Positions 1 through 7,834 of a stretch of DNA of 64,000 nt are shown piece after piece (position 1 is the first letter of the stretch; each line of letters opens with the position of its first letter). The notes below the pieces were generated by a model. It did no database searches and was not told where the DNA came from. It saw only the letters and a list, made by a program, of their open reading frames with translations. The translations under genes and the position numbers were made by a program. The stretch is from Marinomonas communis (GTDB taxonomy: Bacteria > Pseudomonadota > Gammaproteobacteria > Pseudomonadales > Marinomonadaceae): NCBI RefSeq assembly GCF_004363305.1, contig NZ_SNZA01000002.1, positions 434,001 through 498,000 of the forward strand. Direction: 5' to 3'.

Positions 1-484
1 CAGCGTTTTGAACGGTGCCAAGGGCAATGACGACGATTTCAGCGGAAAGAATAAAGTCCGTACGAATGGCGCCTTTGATCTTATCCTTCTCATAGGCCAC
101 CAAATCTGTACCCTCTGGTAGATTTAGCTGATCACTGTGCTCTCTTTTATGGGTCAGGCTGTGTAGGATTTTCTCAAAACCCTCAAAGCAAAGATACAAA
201 CCACCAATCATGAGCAGAGGAGTAATCAGCCAAGGTGCAAAAGCGGAGATCAGCAATGCCAATGGCACCAAGATCAGCTTATTGATAAAGGAGCCTTTTG
301 CCACTGCCCAGACCACGGGCAATTCACGATCAGCACTGACGCCTGTGACTTGTTGGGCATTCAACGCCAAGTCATCGCCGAGTACAGCACCGGTTTTTTT
401 GGCTGCCACTTTTGACATCAAGGCGATGTCGTCTAATAACGTTGCGATGTCATCAATTAACGCGAGTAAGTTAGTCCCTGCCAT
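1..484 (-). CDS. DUF808 (YedI-like) membrane protein, partial at the window edge
   Basis: Reading leftward from an ATG at 484, an open frame of 161 codons runs off the window start without a stop, so the C-terminal part is missing. The product begins [20 protein letters not shown] and continues through a hydrophobic stretch (about residues 75-100) typical of DUF808/YedI inner-membrane proteins. An AGGAG ribosome-binding site lies just upstream. The family is conserved in proteobacteria but its biochemical role is not established. The gene is divergent from the oxidoreductase at 652. Family assignment is from the N-terminal half only. Confidence 0.8.
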   Translation of the reverse strand, partial: MAGTNLLALIDDIATLLDDIALMSKVAAKKTGAVLGDDLALNAQQVTGVSADRELPVVWAVAKGSFINKLILVPLALLISAFAPWLITPLLMIGGLYLCFEGFEKILHSLTHKREHSDQLNLPEGTDLVAYEKDKIKGAIRTDFILSAEIVVIALGTVQNA

Positions 485-651
485 GGTGAACTCCTGTTTC
501 AGGTCTAGTTAGCCATCATAGTGCGGGGGAGATTGATAAATTGAAAGACTCTCGTGCGCAAGCTTGAAGATCCTTTCACACTTCACCCGTCTCTACAGGA
601 TCGGCAAACCTGCTAGTATGTAGCAAATAGAATAAAACATAAGGAAACGTT

Positions 652-1704
652 ATGACCATCCGAGTGGGTATTATTGGTTTTGGACTATCGGGCCGTGTAT
701 TTCATGCGCCGTTTGTGATGAATCAGGCAGACATGACTTTGTCGTATATTTGCTCTTCGAAACCTGATGAGGTTCATAAATACTGGCCTGATGTGTCGGT
801 GGTGAATGACGCGGATGCTTTAATAGCTGGCGATGAGATCGACCTTGTGGTGATCACCACGCCAAATGCTTTGCATTTTCCTCAAGCGAAGTTGGCGCTG
901 GAAACCGGCAAGCATGTTTTGTTGGAAAAGCCGTCGGTGACGGAAATTGAGCAGATCGAAGAGCTGTGCCGTATCGCCCACGATAAAGGTTTAATCTTCA
1001 CGGTGTATCAAAATCGCCGCTTTGATGGGGACTTCCTACGTCTTAAGGAACTGCTTGAGACACGGGAATTAGGTAATCTGAAGCAATTAGAAAGCCGCTT
1101 CGACCGATTCCGTCCTGTAGTACAGCAGCGTTGGCGCGAGCAGCCGGGAGTGGGCACGGGTATATTTTGGGATCTTGGTCCGCATGTTGTGGACCAAGCG
1201 CTGGCGCTTTTGGGTACACCTGATTGGTTAAAAGCCAGTATAGATACACTACGAGACGAAAGTTCGGCGCCGGATAGTTTTGAAATTGAGCTGGGTTACG
1301 GCAAAACGCGCGTACGCCTTGGTGCGAGTTTATTCGAAGCAGGTGAGATGCGCCGCTACAATGCGCGATTTGATGCAGGATCGTGGCATTGCTATGGCTT
1401 AGATGCTCAAGAAGATGCATTGCGTGCTGGTGAGTTACCTGGTGATGAAGACTTTGCTAGCCCTGAGCAAACAGCGGTGCGCTACAACGCGCCTAGCCAA
1501 GATGACATCAGTGCTTCGCAGGAGGCACTAAAATCTGGGCGTTACGTAGACTTCTATCAGCAGCTGACGGATGCTATTCAAGGTCGCGGTGAAGCTCCCG
1601 TATCATCTCGCCACGCCTGTGAGTTGGTGTATGCCATGCAATTGGCGGAGCAGTCAGCTCAGTCTGGCGAGCGTAAAGCATGGGACTACCACAGTGCTTT
1701 CTAA
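652..1704 (+). CDS. Gfo/Idh/MocA-family NAD(P)-dependent oxidoreductase
   Basis: A 350-residue protein with an N-terminal Rossmann motif (VGIIGFGLSGRVFHAPF, residues 5-21) and the family EKP motif (LLEKPSVTE, about residues 90-98), followed by the C-terminal alpha/beta substrate domain. Length and the GFGLSGRVFHAPF signature place it near the E. coli YdgJ/YhhX branch. Members oxidise or reduce sugar-like or polyol substrates with NAD(P)H in the cytoplasm; the substrate cannot be read from sequence. The start is supported by AAGGAA about 6 bases upstream. It stands alone: the next gene on this strand is 270 bases away, after a long inverted repeat. Confidence 0.85.
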   Translation: MTIRVGIIGFGLSGRVFHAPFVMNQADMTLSYICSSKPDEVHKYWPDVSVVNDADALIAGDEIDLVVITTPNALHFPQAKLALETGKHVLLEKPSVTEIEQIEELCRIAHDKGLIFTVYQNRRFDGDFLRLKELLETRELGNLKQLESRFDRFRPVVQQRWREQPGVGTGIFWDLGPHVVDQALALLGTPDWLKASIDTLRDESSAPDSFEIELGYGKTRVRLGASLFEAGEMRRYNARFDAGSWHCYGLDAQEDALRAGELPGDEDFASPEQTAVRYNAPSQDDISASQEALKSGRYVDFYQQLTDAIQGRGEAPVSSRHACELVYAMQLAEQSAQSGERKAWDYHSAF

Positions 1705-1733
1705 TTAAGCTGTAAACAATCTTTGACAGATCT

Positions 1734-1772
1734 CTCAACGAAATTCTGGTGACGTTTTAGAATTTCGTTGAG
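1734..1772. repeat. 13-bp perfect inverted repeat downstream of the oxidoreductase gene
   Basis: CTCAACGAAATTC (1734-1746) is followed 13 bases later by its exact reverse complement (1760-1772). It begins 30 bases after the oxidoreductase stop. No T-run follows on either strand, so it is not a classical intrinsic terminator. It may end or protect the upstream transcript, or be an operator. The rest of 1705-1975 shows no convincing gene. Confidence 0.7.
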
Positions 1773-1975
1773 TTGATCAAGTTTCCAGCATACCATTTCG
1801 TTCCGCTCTCGTTCGAGGGCATACAAACGCCTACAAAAACAACAACATCGCGAATTATAAACATTTCTAATCATGTCAGGTGATGAGCCTGTGCATGAGT
1901 CAGCTCTGTCTTTGTTTGTCATGCAATGTGTGCTGTGCAAAGAGAGCGCTGTAACTAGCTTTTCTGAGGAATACC

Positions 1976-3100
1976 ATGCAAAAACTTGCGAATTTGAGCA
2001 AGCTGGCTTTGGCTGGTTTGTTTTCTTTGTCATTGGTGGCTTGTGGCGGCAGCAATGAATCTAAAACGAATGAAACGGCTCAAGCAGCACCTGCTGCAAA
2101 AGTAGAGCCGATCGAATGGAAAATGGTCACCACTTGGCCGAAAAACTTCCCTGCATTGGGTACGGGCGCTGAAAAACTGGCGACCAGTATTACTGAGATG
2201 TCTGGCGGTCGATTAAAAGTAAAAGTATACGCAGCGGGTGAATTGGTTCCTGCGTTGGAAGCATTTGATGCGGTATCTCGTGGTACGGCACAAATGGGTC
2301 ACGCGGCAGCTTATTACTGGAAGGGTAAAGTCCCAGCTGCGCAATTCTTCACAACTACACCGTTTGGCCTTACCGCTCAAGAGATGAACTCTTGGTTATA
2401 CAGCGGTGGTGGTATGGAGTTGTGGGAAGAAATCTACGCACCATTTAACATTGTACCCATGGCAGCAGGTAACACTGGTGTGCAAATGGGTGGTTGGTTT
2501 AACAAAGAAATCAACTCCGTAGCGGATCTAGACGGTCTGAAAATGCGCATGCCTGGCCTAGGTGGTGAAGTGATTGCGAAGGCCGGTGCAACGGTTGTTA
2601 ACATGCCGGGTAGTGAAATCTTCACCGCTCTGCAAACCGGTGCGATTGACGCAACCGAGTGGGTAGGTCCATACAACGACCTAGCGTTCGGTATTTACAA
2701 AGCAGCGAAGTACTACTACTTCCCAGGTTGGCAAGAGCCCGGTTCTGCGGTTGAAACCTTTATCAACAAAGATGCGTTTGCAGCCTTACCAAAAGACTTA
2801 CAGCAGATCGTTCGTGCGGCAGCGCGTCAGGCTAATGCTGACATGCTTGATGAGTTTACCGCGTTGAACAACTCAGCTCTTGAAACATTGGTTAATGAGC
2901 ATCATGTGCAGCTGAAGCGCTTCCCTAACGATGTATTAGCCGAGCTACGTACTGCGTCTGATGAAGTGATGGCAGAGGTCGCAGCCAATGACCCGGCTAG
3001 CCAAAAAGTCTACGACTCGATGAAAGCCTTTAAAGAGAAAGTGATGAAATGGCATGAAATCTCTGAGCGTGCCTTTATCAATGCTCGTGCCGGAGAGTAA
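1976..3100 (+). CDS. TRAP transporter solute-binding lipoprotein, TakP-like, copy 1
   Basis: A 374-residue periplasmic substrate-binding protein of the DctP/TakP (2-oxoacid and related) TRAP class. The N-terminus has a lipoprotein signal with lipobox LVAC followed by GGS (about residues 20-26). The mature part opens with the motif EWKMVTTWPKNFPALGTGAE and carries TakP-like segments such as GGWFNKEI, KMRMPGLGGEV, ALQTGAIDATEWVGPYND and YYYFPGWQEPGS. Known family function is high-affinity capture of an organic anion for a Na+-driven TRAP permease; the ligand is not known here. It is the first of three tandem paralogues and is followed by its own terminator. No permease gene is adjacent; small and large TRAP permeases lie at 17386-19300. 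Confidence 0.88.
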   Translation: MQKLANLSKLALAGLFSLSLVACGGSNESKTNETAQAAPAAKVEPIEWKMVTTWPKNFPALGTGAEKLATSITEMSGGRLKVKVYAAGELVPALEAFDAVSRGTAQMGHAAAYYWKGKVPAAQFFTTTPFGLTAQEMNSWLYSGGGMELWEEIYAPFNIVPMAAGNTGVQMGGWFNKEINSVADLDGLKMRMPGLGGEVIAKAGATVVNMPGSEIFTALQTGAIDATEWVGPYNDLAFGIYKAAKYYYFPGWQEPGSAVETFINKDAFAALPKDLQQIVRAAARQANADMLDEFTALNNSALETLVNEHHVQLKRFPNDVLAELRTASDEVMAEVAANDPASQKVYDSMKAFKEKVMKWHEISERAFINARAGE

Positions 3101-3124
3101 TCTTAGTCGGTAATCACTATTTTG

Positions 3125-3158
3125 AGCCCCTTAATTCGTTGAATTAAGGGGCTTTTTT
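3125..3158 (+). terminator. Intrinsic terminator after TRAP binding-protein copy 1
   Basis: The stem AGCCCCTTAATTC pairs with GAATTAAGGGGCT around a very short loop and is followed by six T residues. It lies 25 bases after the copy 1 stop codon and separates copy 1 from copy 2. A closely similar hairpin follows copy 2. Confidence 0.92.
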
Positions 3159-3180
3159 ATACTAATGGCTAATAGAAGCA

Positions 3181-3209
3181 TTGAGCTATTACTACGCAAA
3201 TCATAGTAT
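3181..3209 (+). promoter_or_regulatory. Sigma-70-type promoter of TRAP binding-protein copy 2
   Basis: TTGAGC (-35, 3181-3186) and TAGTAT (-10, 3204-3209) are separated by exactly 17 bases. The same pair with the same spacing occurs before copy 3 while the spacer differs, which supports function. The start codon is about 105 bases downstream, so a sizeable leader is expected. Confidence 0.65.
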
Positions 3210-3314
3210 CCTTAAACCCCAGATAAACGACCACTGCCTCGGACTACTGAGAGCTTTCCCGTCATCTGGTTTGCATACCAAAAAAAAGTAACGAGTTTTC
3301 CAAGGGATAGATCC

Positions 3315-4439
3315 ATGATAAATGCAAACGCTCTTAGCAAGTGGACGCTTGCTGGCATTACTGCTGCCACGTTGATGGCTTGTGGTGGTTCAAGCGAGCC
3401 ATCGAGTAATACTGAAACCCAAGCTGCGGCGCCCGCTAAAACAGAAACCATTGAGTGGAAAATGGTTACCACTTGGCCGAAGAACTTTCCTGCGTTGGGT
3501 ACCGGCGCTGAACAGTTAGCACAGAGCATTAATGCCATGTCTGGTGGTCGTATCCACGTTAAAGTTTATGCGGCGGGGGAGTTAGTACCTGCTCTAGAAG
3601 CGTTTGATGCCGTGTCTCGTGGTACGGCCCAGATCAGTCATGGGGCGTCCTATTACTGGAAAGGTAAAGTGCCTGCGGCACAGTTCTTTACCACCGTTCC
3701 TTACGGCCTAACTGCGCAAGAGATGAATTCTTGGCTAACCCAGGGTGGCGGTATGGAGCTCTGGGAAGAAGTGTATGAACCTTTTAATGTGATGCCACTA
3801 GCGGCCGGTAACTCAGGTACACAAATGGGCGGATGGTTTAATAAAGAAATCAACTCCGTGGCAGACCTAAACGGTTTGAAAATGCGTATGCCAGGCCTTG
3901 GCGGAGAAGTCTTAGCCGATGCAGGTGTCACCGTGGTGAACATGCCGGGTAGCGAGATGTTCACGGCACTGCAGACGGGCACCATTGATGCGACAGAATT
4001 CGTAGGACCTTACAATGACCTTGCGTTTGGCTTGTACAAAGCGGCGAAGTACTACTATTACCCAGGTTGGCAAGAGCCAGGCTCGGCGATCGAAACGGTG
4101 ATCAATAAAGACGCATTTACGGCGCTACCTGAAGATCTTCAGCTGATTGTTCGAGCGGCGGCACGCCAAGCCAATGCGGAGATGTTAGATGAGTTCACCG
4201 CGAAGAATAACAGTGCTTTGGAAACGCTTGTGAACGAGCATGGTGTGATTCTGAAACGCTTCCCAGACGACGTGTTAGCAGAATTCCGTGCATCAACCGA
4301 TGTGGTGATGGAAAAAGTCGCAGCCAACGACCCGATGAGTCAGAAAGTGTACGACTCAATGAAAGACTTCAAAGAAAAAGTGATGAAGTGGAGCGATATT
4401 TCTGAGCGAGCATTTGTGAACGCACGCGCCGCTGAATAA
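3315..4439 (+). CDS. TRAP transporter solute-binding lipoprotein, TakP-like, copy 2
   Basis: A 374-residue paralogue of copy 1, collinear over its whole length. It has a lipoprotein signal (lipobox LMAC, then GGSS), the ETIEWKMVTTWPKNFPALGT opening, GGWFNKEINSVADL, KMRMPGLGGEVL and ATEFVGPYNDLAFG. Differences from copy 1 include E-F-V for E-W-V in that last motif and an N-terminus (MINANALSKWTLAGI) shared with copy 3. Ligand specificity may therefore differ. The start follows the sequence AAGGGATAGATCC, and it has its own promoter (3181-3209) and terminator. It should act as an extracytoplasmic capture protein for a TRAP permease. No membrane subunit is encoded nearby. Confidence 0.88.
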   Translation: MINANALSKWTLAGITAATLMACGGSSEPSSNTETQAAAPAKTETIEWKMVTTWPKNFPALGTGAEQLAQSINAMSGGRIHVKVYAAGELVPALEAFDAVSRGTAQISHGASYYWKGKVPAAQFFTTVPYGLTAQEMNSWLTQGGGMELWEEVYEPFNVMPLAAGNSGTQMGGWFNKEINSVADLNGLKMRMPGLGGEVLADAGVTVVNMPGSEMFTALQTGTIDATEFVGPYNDLAFGLYKAAKYYYYPGWQEPGSAIETVINKDAFTALPEDLQLIVRAAARQANAEMLDEFTAKNNSALETLVNEHGVILKRFPDDVLAEFRASTDVVMEKVAANDPMSQKVYDSMKDFKEKVMKWSDISERAFVNARAAE

Positions 4440-4465
4440 GCTGTTTCAAAAAGACTGTTGTGATG

Positions 4466-4498
4466 AGCCCCTTAGTCGTTGGATTAAGGGGCTTTTTT
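4466..4498 (+). terminator. Intrinsic terminator after TRAP binding-protein copy 2
   Basis: AGCCCCTTA pairs with TAAGGGGCT around a short loop, followed by TTTTTT. It is nearly identical to the terminator after copy 1, as expected if the duplicated unit included promoter, gene and terminator. Confidence 0.92.
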
Positions 4499-4520
4499 AT
4501 GTCAATTGAGTCAGTGGGTG

Positions 4521-4549
4521 TTGAGCTATTGATGTGCAGAGCATAGTAT
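4521..4549 (+). promoter_or_regulatory. Sigma-70-type promoter of TRAP binding-protein copy 3
   Basis: TTGAGC (4521-4526), a 17-base spacer and TAGTAT (4544-4549), identical in hexamers and spacing to the promoter before copy 2. The leader to the ATG at 4673 is about 115 bases and ends with a segment similar to the leaders of the other two copies. Confidence 0.65.
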
Positions 4550-4672
4550 CCTTATTCACCAATGCGAAAAGAATATGCAATTTCGCACGGTGCGGAGTGA
4601 AATCACTCTAGCGCAATCCAGTCGTGAACTGACAAAAAGAATAATGTAACTAGTTTTCTGAGGGATACACCA

Positions 4673-5794
4673 ATGATCAACGCGAAAGCATTCAGCAAGT
4701 GGACGCTTGCTGGGATCACTGCGGCAACACTTGTTGCATGTGGTGGTTCAGAGCAGTCTAGCAGTACCGAAACCACCGCCGCTGCACCCGCTAAACAAGA
4801 AACCATCGAATGGAAAATGGTCACCACTTGGCCGAAAAACTTTCCAGGTTTGGGGACCGGCGCGGAAAACCTCGCCAATAACATCACTGAGATGTCTGGT
4901 GGTCGTTTAAAAGTCAAAGTTTATGCTGCCGGGGAACTGGTTCCACCGCTAGAAGTGTTTGATGCAGTATCTCGCGGTACGGCGCAAATGGGTCACGGTG
5001 CGGCGTATTACTGGAAAGGTAAAGCTCCGGCTGCGCAATTCTTCACAGCAGTACCATTTGGTATGACAGCTCAGGAGATCAACTCTTGGATCTACCATGG
5101 CGGCGGTATGAAGCTATGGGAGGAAGTGTACGAACCGTTCAATCTAAAACCACTGACTGCGGGTAACACTGGGGTACAGATGGGTGGTTGGTTCAATAAA
5201 GAGATCAACTCTCTAGATGACTTCAGCGGTCTGAAAATGCGTATTCCTGGTTTAGGTGGCGAAGTACTAGAAAAGCTAGGTGGCTCACCGATCAACTTAC
5301 CTGGTGGTGAAATCTTCACAGCACTGCAAACGGGTACTATCGACGCAACAGAATGGGTTGGTCCATACAACGACCTAGCATTTGGTTTGTACAAAGCGGC
5401 GAAATACTACTACTACCCAGGTTGGCATGAGCCAGGTTCTGAAATGGAGCTTTTGGTGAACAAAACTGCGTTTGAAGCACTGCCAAAAGACCTACAAGCC
5501 ATCGTTCGTTCAGCGTCTCGTCAAGCGACTCAAGACATGTTGGATGAGTTCACAGCATTGAACAATGATGCCCTACAAACGCTTGTTAACGAGCATAATG
5601 TAGACCTGCGTCCATTCCCTGAAGACGTTTTGAAAGCCCTAAAAGTGGCGTCTCAAGAAACTCTTGAAGGGGTGGCGGCAAGTGATGAGATGAGCAAGAA
5701 AGTGTACGAGTCCTTCAAAACCTTCCTTGGCAAAGTATCACAATGGCACGATGTGTCTGAGCGCGCATACATCAACGCTCGTGACGCTGAATAA
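4673..5794 (+). CDS. TRAP transporter solute-binding lipoprotein, TakP-like, copy 3
   Basis: A 373-residue third paralogue. The signal peptide MINAKAFSKWTLAGITAATL matches copy 2 closely, with lipobox LVAC then GGSE. The mature domain retains EWKMVTTWPKNFPGLGTGAE, GGWFNKEINSL, KMRIPGLGGEVL and IDATEWVGPYND. It diverges from copies 1 and 2 around the ligand region: NLPGGEIF replaces NMPGSE, and there is a different C-terminal third. This suggests a different ligand or affinity. The start has a GAGGGATACACC leader. It is a single-gene unit with its own promoter and terminator. Confidence 0.88.
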   Translation: MINAKAFSKWTLAGITAATLVACGGSEQSSSTETTAAAPAKQETIEWKMVTTWPKNFPGLGTGAENLANNITEMSGGRLKVKVYAAGELVPPLEVFDAVSRGTAQMGHGAAYYWKGKAPAAQFFTAVPFGMTAQEINSWIYHGGGMKLWEEVYEPFNLKPLTAGNTGVQMGGWFNKEINSLDDFSGLKMRIPGLGGEVLEKLGGSPINLPGGEIFTALQTGTIDATEWVGPYNDLAFGLYKAAKYYYYPGWHEPGSEMELLVNKTAFEALPKDLQAIVRSASRQATQDMLDEFTALNNDALQTLVNEHNVDLRPFPEDVLKALKVASQETLEGVAASDEMSKKVYESFKTFLGKVSQWHDVSERAYINARDAE

Positions 5795-5814
5795 TTTAGC
5801 CGCGATACTCTATA

Positions 5815-5843
5815 AAAGCCTCGCTTAGCCGCGGGGCTTTTTT
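5815..5843 (+). terminator. Intrinsic terminator after TRAP binding-protein copy 3
   Basis: AAAGCCTCGC pairs with GCGGGGCTTT (one G-T pair) around a 6-base loop and runs into a T-tract ending at 5843. It lies about 20 bases after the stop codon. Confidence 0.88.
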
Positions 5844-5964
5844 CTATCTCAACGTTTTGTTTCACGTTATAACGGTCTGGTATCAAAACAAAACAGGTTG
5901 ATTATTGAACAGCTTCTAAAGACTCTATAATCTTAAAAGATGATGTTAGTTAGGCTAGGCAACT

Positions 5965-7197
5965 ATGATTCCTTCCATTATTTATTACTCTTCTGCGTTT
6001 GCTCCATGGAAGGAGACATTGAATTCGCTGCTACAAGACACTCATTATGATTACCAATGGGTGCCTTTCACTCACCTGTCTGAGGTGCCTGTTGCGAGTA
6101 TGACGATTGTGCATGAGTCGGATTGTGGTGAAGAAGACCATCCCTACATGGGCGCTCGTAAAGCACTCTTATTGGTGAAGGCGTGGAGCTTTAAACGCTC
6201 GCTACAAGCGATCAATAGTGGTGCGAATGACTGCATTGCGTACGATGATATTTCACGTATTGCTTCCTGGGTAGTGGCTGAGCAATCGCGCAGTGCCTGG
6301 CAGGCTCACTCATTAGATCAACCAAGTTCGCTACAGACGGTTCTAGATGCCATCCCCGTGCCTATTTTCTATAAAGACGAGTTGCACATTTATCGTGGCT
6401 GCAACCGTTACTTCTGCGAGTTCCTTGGTCTACCGAAAGAGCGCATTGTCGGCCATTCGGTTTATGACATTGCTCCCAAAGAATTAGCCGATGTGTATTA
6501 TGAAGCGGATCAAGCTTTGTTGGCGGCTGGGGGTACTCAGGTGTATGAAGCATCGGTAAAAAGTGCTAATGGGGACTTGATGGAAATCGAGTTCAACAAG
6601 GCAGTATTTTATAAAGCTAATGGTGATAAGGGCGGCCAAGTAGGGGCGATGCTTAATATCACTGAGCGTAATCGATTGATGCGCCAGTTAGACAAAGCGA
6701 GTCGCACAGACCCGTTAACGGGTGTGGGTAACCGTCGTGAATTTAATATTGCGGTCAGTGTTGCGTTGCAAAAAGCACGACAGAGTCTGCGGGCGACCAG
6801 CTTATTGACCATTGATGTGGATCACTTTAAATCGGTCAACGATGTTTATGGTCACAGCGGTGGTGATAAAGCATTAAAATTTCTAGTGAACAGTATGTTG
6901 GACGTGCTACCAGATGATGGCCGAGTGTATCGCATTGGGGGCGAAGAGTTTTATGTTCTATTGCCCAATAATGATTTAGCTGAAGCTCGAGTCATTGCCG
7001 AAAAGATACGTCAGCATATCCCCGAGCAAACACTGTCGTTACGCGGCGGTGAGTTGGCCATGACGGTATCGATCGGCGTGATTCAATTGGGGACTGAACT
7101 GCAACTTGAGGACGCTTACAAACGGGTAGACAGAGCCCTGTATGAAGCGAAAGCCACAGGACGCAATCGAGTGTGTTTGGCCTATTATGATGACTAG
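5965..7197 (+). CDS. PAS-GGDEF diguanylate cyclase
   Basis: A 410-residue soluble protein. Residues about 1-115 form an N-terminal region I do not recognise, possibly a degenerate receiver. A PAS domain follows at about 120-235 (VLDAIPVPIFYKDE ... GAMLNITERNRL), then a GGDEF domain starting at DPLTGVGNRREF. The active-site motif is GGEEF at residues 325-329, so cyclase activity (2 GTP to c-di-GMP) is expected. The residues five positions before it are PDDG, not RxxD, so the product-inhibition I-site appears absent. There is no membrane segment, so it likely senses a cytoplasmic ligand or redox state through PAS. It is a single gene. Confidence 0.88.
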   Translation: MIPSIIYYSSAFAPWKETLNSLLQDTHYDYQWVPFTHLSEVPVASMTIVHESDCGEEDHPYMGARKALLLVKAWSFKRSLQAINSGANDCIAYDDISRIASWVVAEQSRSAWQAHSLDQPSSLQTVLDAIPVPIFYKDELHIYRGCNRYFCEFLGLPKERIVGHSVYDIAPKELADVYYEADQALLAAGGTQVYEASVKSANGDLMEIEFNKAVFYKANGDKGGQVGAMLNITERNRLMRQLDKASRTDPLTGVGNRREFNIAVSVALQKARQSLRATSLLTIDVDHFKSVNDVYGHSGGDKALKFLVNSMLDVLPDDGRVYRIGGEEFYVLLPNNDLAEARVIAEKIRQHIPEQTLSLRGGELAMTVSIGVIQLGTELQLEDAYKRVDRALYEAKATGRNRVCLAYYDD

Positions 7198-7213
7198 CTA
7201 AAAAACCTTATTT

Positions 7214-7234
7214 AAAACAATTCTCATTTGTATT
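7214..7234. promoter_or_regulatory. Possible Fur-type operator upstream of the FecI-like gene
   Basis: An AT-rich segment containing CAATTCTCATTTGTATT resembles one half of a Fur box (ATTCTCATT type). It lies about 90 bases before the ECF sigma factor start, where iron control of FecI-type genes is usual. The second half-site is poor, so this is tentative. Confidence 0.4.
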
Positions 7235-7321
7235 AAGATATTTTCATGTCTAAGGCGTAATAAAGAGGAATCGTTACGCTAATACGAAGGAGGGTTGTCA
7301 TTCAATAGGGTTGCTTAAACC

Positions 7322-7834
7322 ATGCAAAATGGGGTTCCTAGTCTCTTTTCCGATTTTTACCGCCAACATCATGGCTGGTTAAAACGTTTTATGTCGCGTC
7401 ACCTTTCTTGCCAGCATACGGCAGAAGATCTGACTCAAGACAGCTTTATTCGGCTGATTTCACGACGCGAAAATCTTTCCCAGATTGACTCACCACGGGC
7501 ATACTTAACTACCATCGCCAAAGGCCTATTAGCCAATTATTGGCGCAGGCAGGATATAGAACAGGCTTACCTTGAAGCGCAAAAACATCATACTGAGTTA
7601 GAAAGTGCCTCAGCAGAAGAGCACTATGAACTACTTGAGCGCCTATATCAGTTGGATTTAATGCTGAAGAATTTACCCCCTAAAGCACGCCAAGCGTTTT
7701 TGATGTCGCGAATTCAAGGAGTGCGTTATCAAGACATCGCTCTGGAGTTAGAAGTATCTGAGCGTATGGTGAAAAAATACATTGCTCAAGCCATGTTGCA
7801 ATGTTTGACGGTACAAACGGAAGCATCTGTATGA
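7322..7834 (+). CDS. FecI-like ECF sigma factor of an iron-uptake signalling locus
   Basis: A 170-residue sigma-70 family protein of the iron-starvation ECF group. Region 2 is at about residues 10-75 (FYRQHHGWLKRFMSR ... AEDLTQDSFIRLISR) and region 4 helix-turn-helix at about 110-165 (LPPKARQAFLMSRIQGVRYQ and ERMVKKYIAQAM). It should direct RNA polymerase to the receptor promoter when released by the FecR-like protein encoded next, whose ATG overlaps its stop codon (ATGA). The gene order sigma, anti-sigma, receptor is that of FecIRA and FpvI/FpvR-type cell-surface signalling. The inducing siderophore is unknown. Confidence 0.88.
   Translation: MQNGVPSLFSDFYRQHHGWLKRFMSRHLSCQHTAEDLTQDSFIRLISRRENLSQIDSPRAYLTTIAKGLLANYWRRQDIEQAYLEAQKHHTELESASAEEHYELLERLYQLDLMLKNLPPKARQAFLMSRIQGVRYQDIALELEVSERMVKKYIAQAMLQCLTVQTEASV

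Noticed and set aside
210..512. Rightward 100-residue open frame at the window start
   Set aside because: It is the antisense shadow of the partial DUF808 gene, whose protein is clearly recognisable on the other strand.
1701..2033. Leftward open frame of 110 residues overlapping the start of the first TRAP gene
   Set aside because: It overlaps the signal-peptide region of a clear gene, has no ribosome-binding site that I can see, and its C-terminal part simply translates the 13-bp inverted repeat region.
7801..7830. FecR start at the ATG at 7801
   Set aside because: It would overlap the sigma factor by 34 bases; the ATGA overlap at 7831 is the usual coupling and fits the DUF4880 N-terminus.
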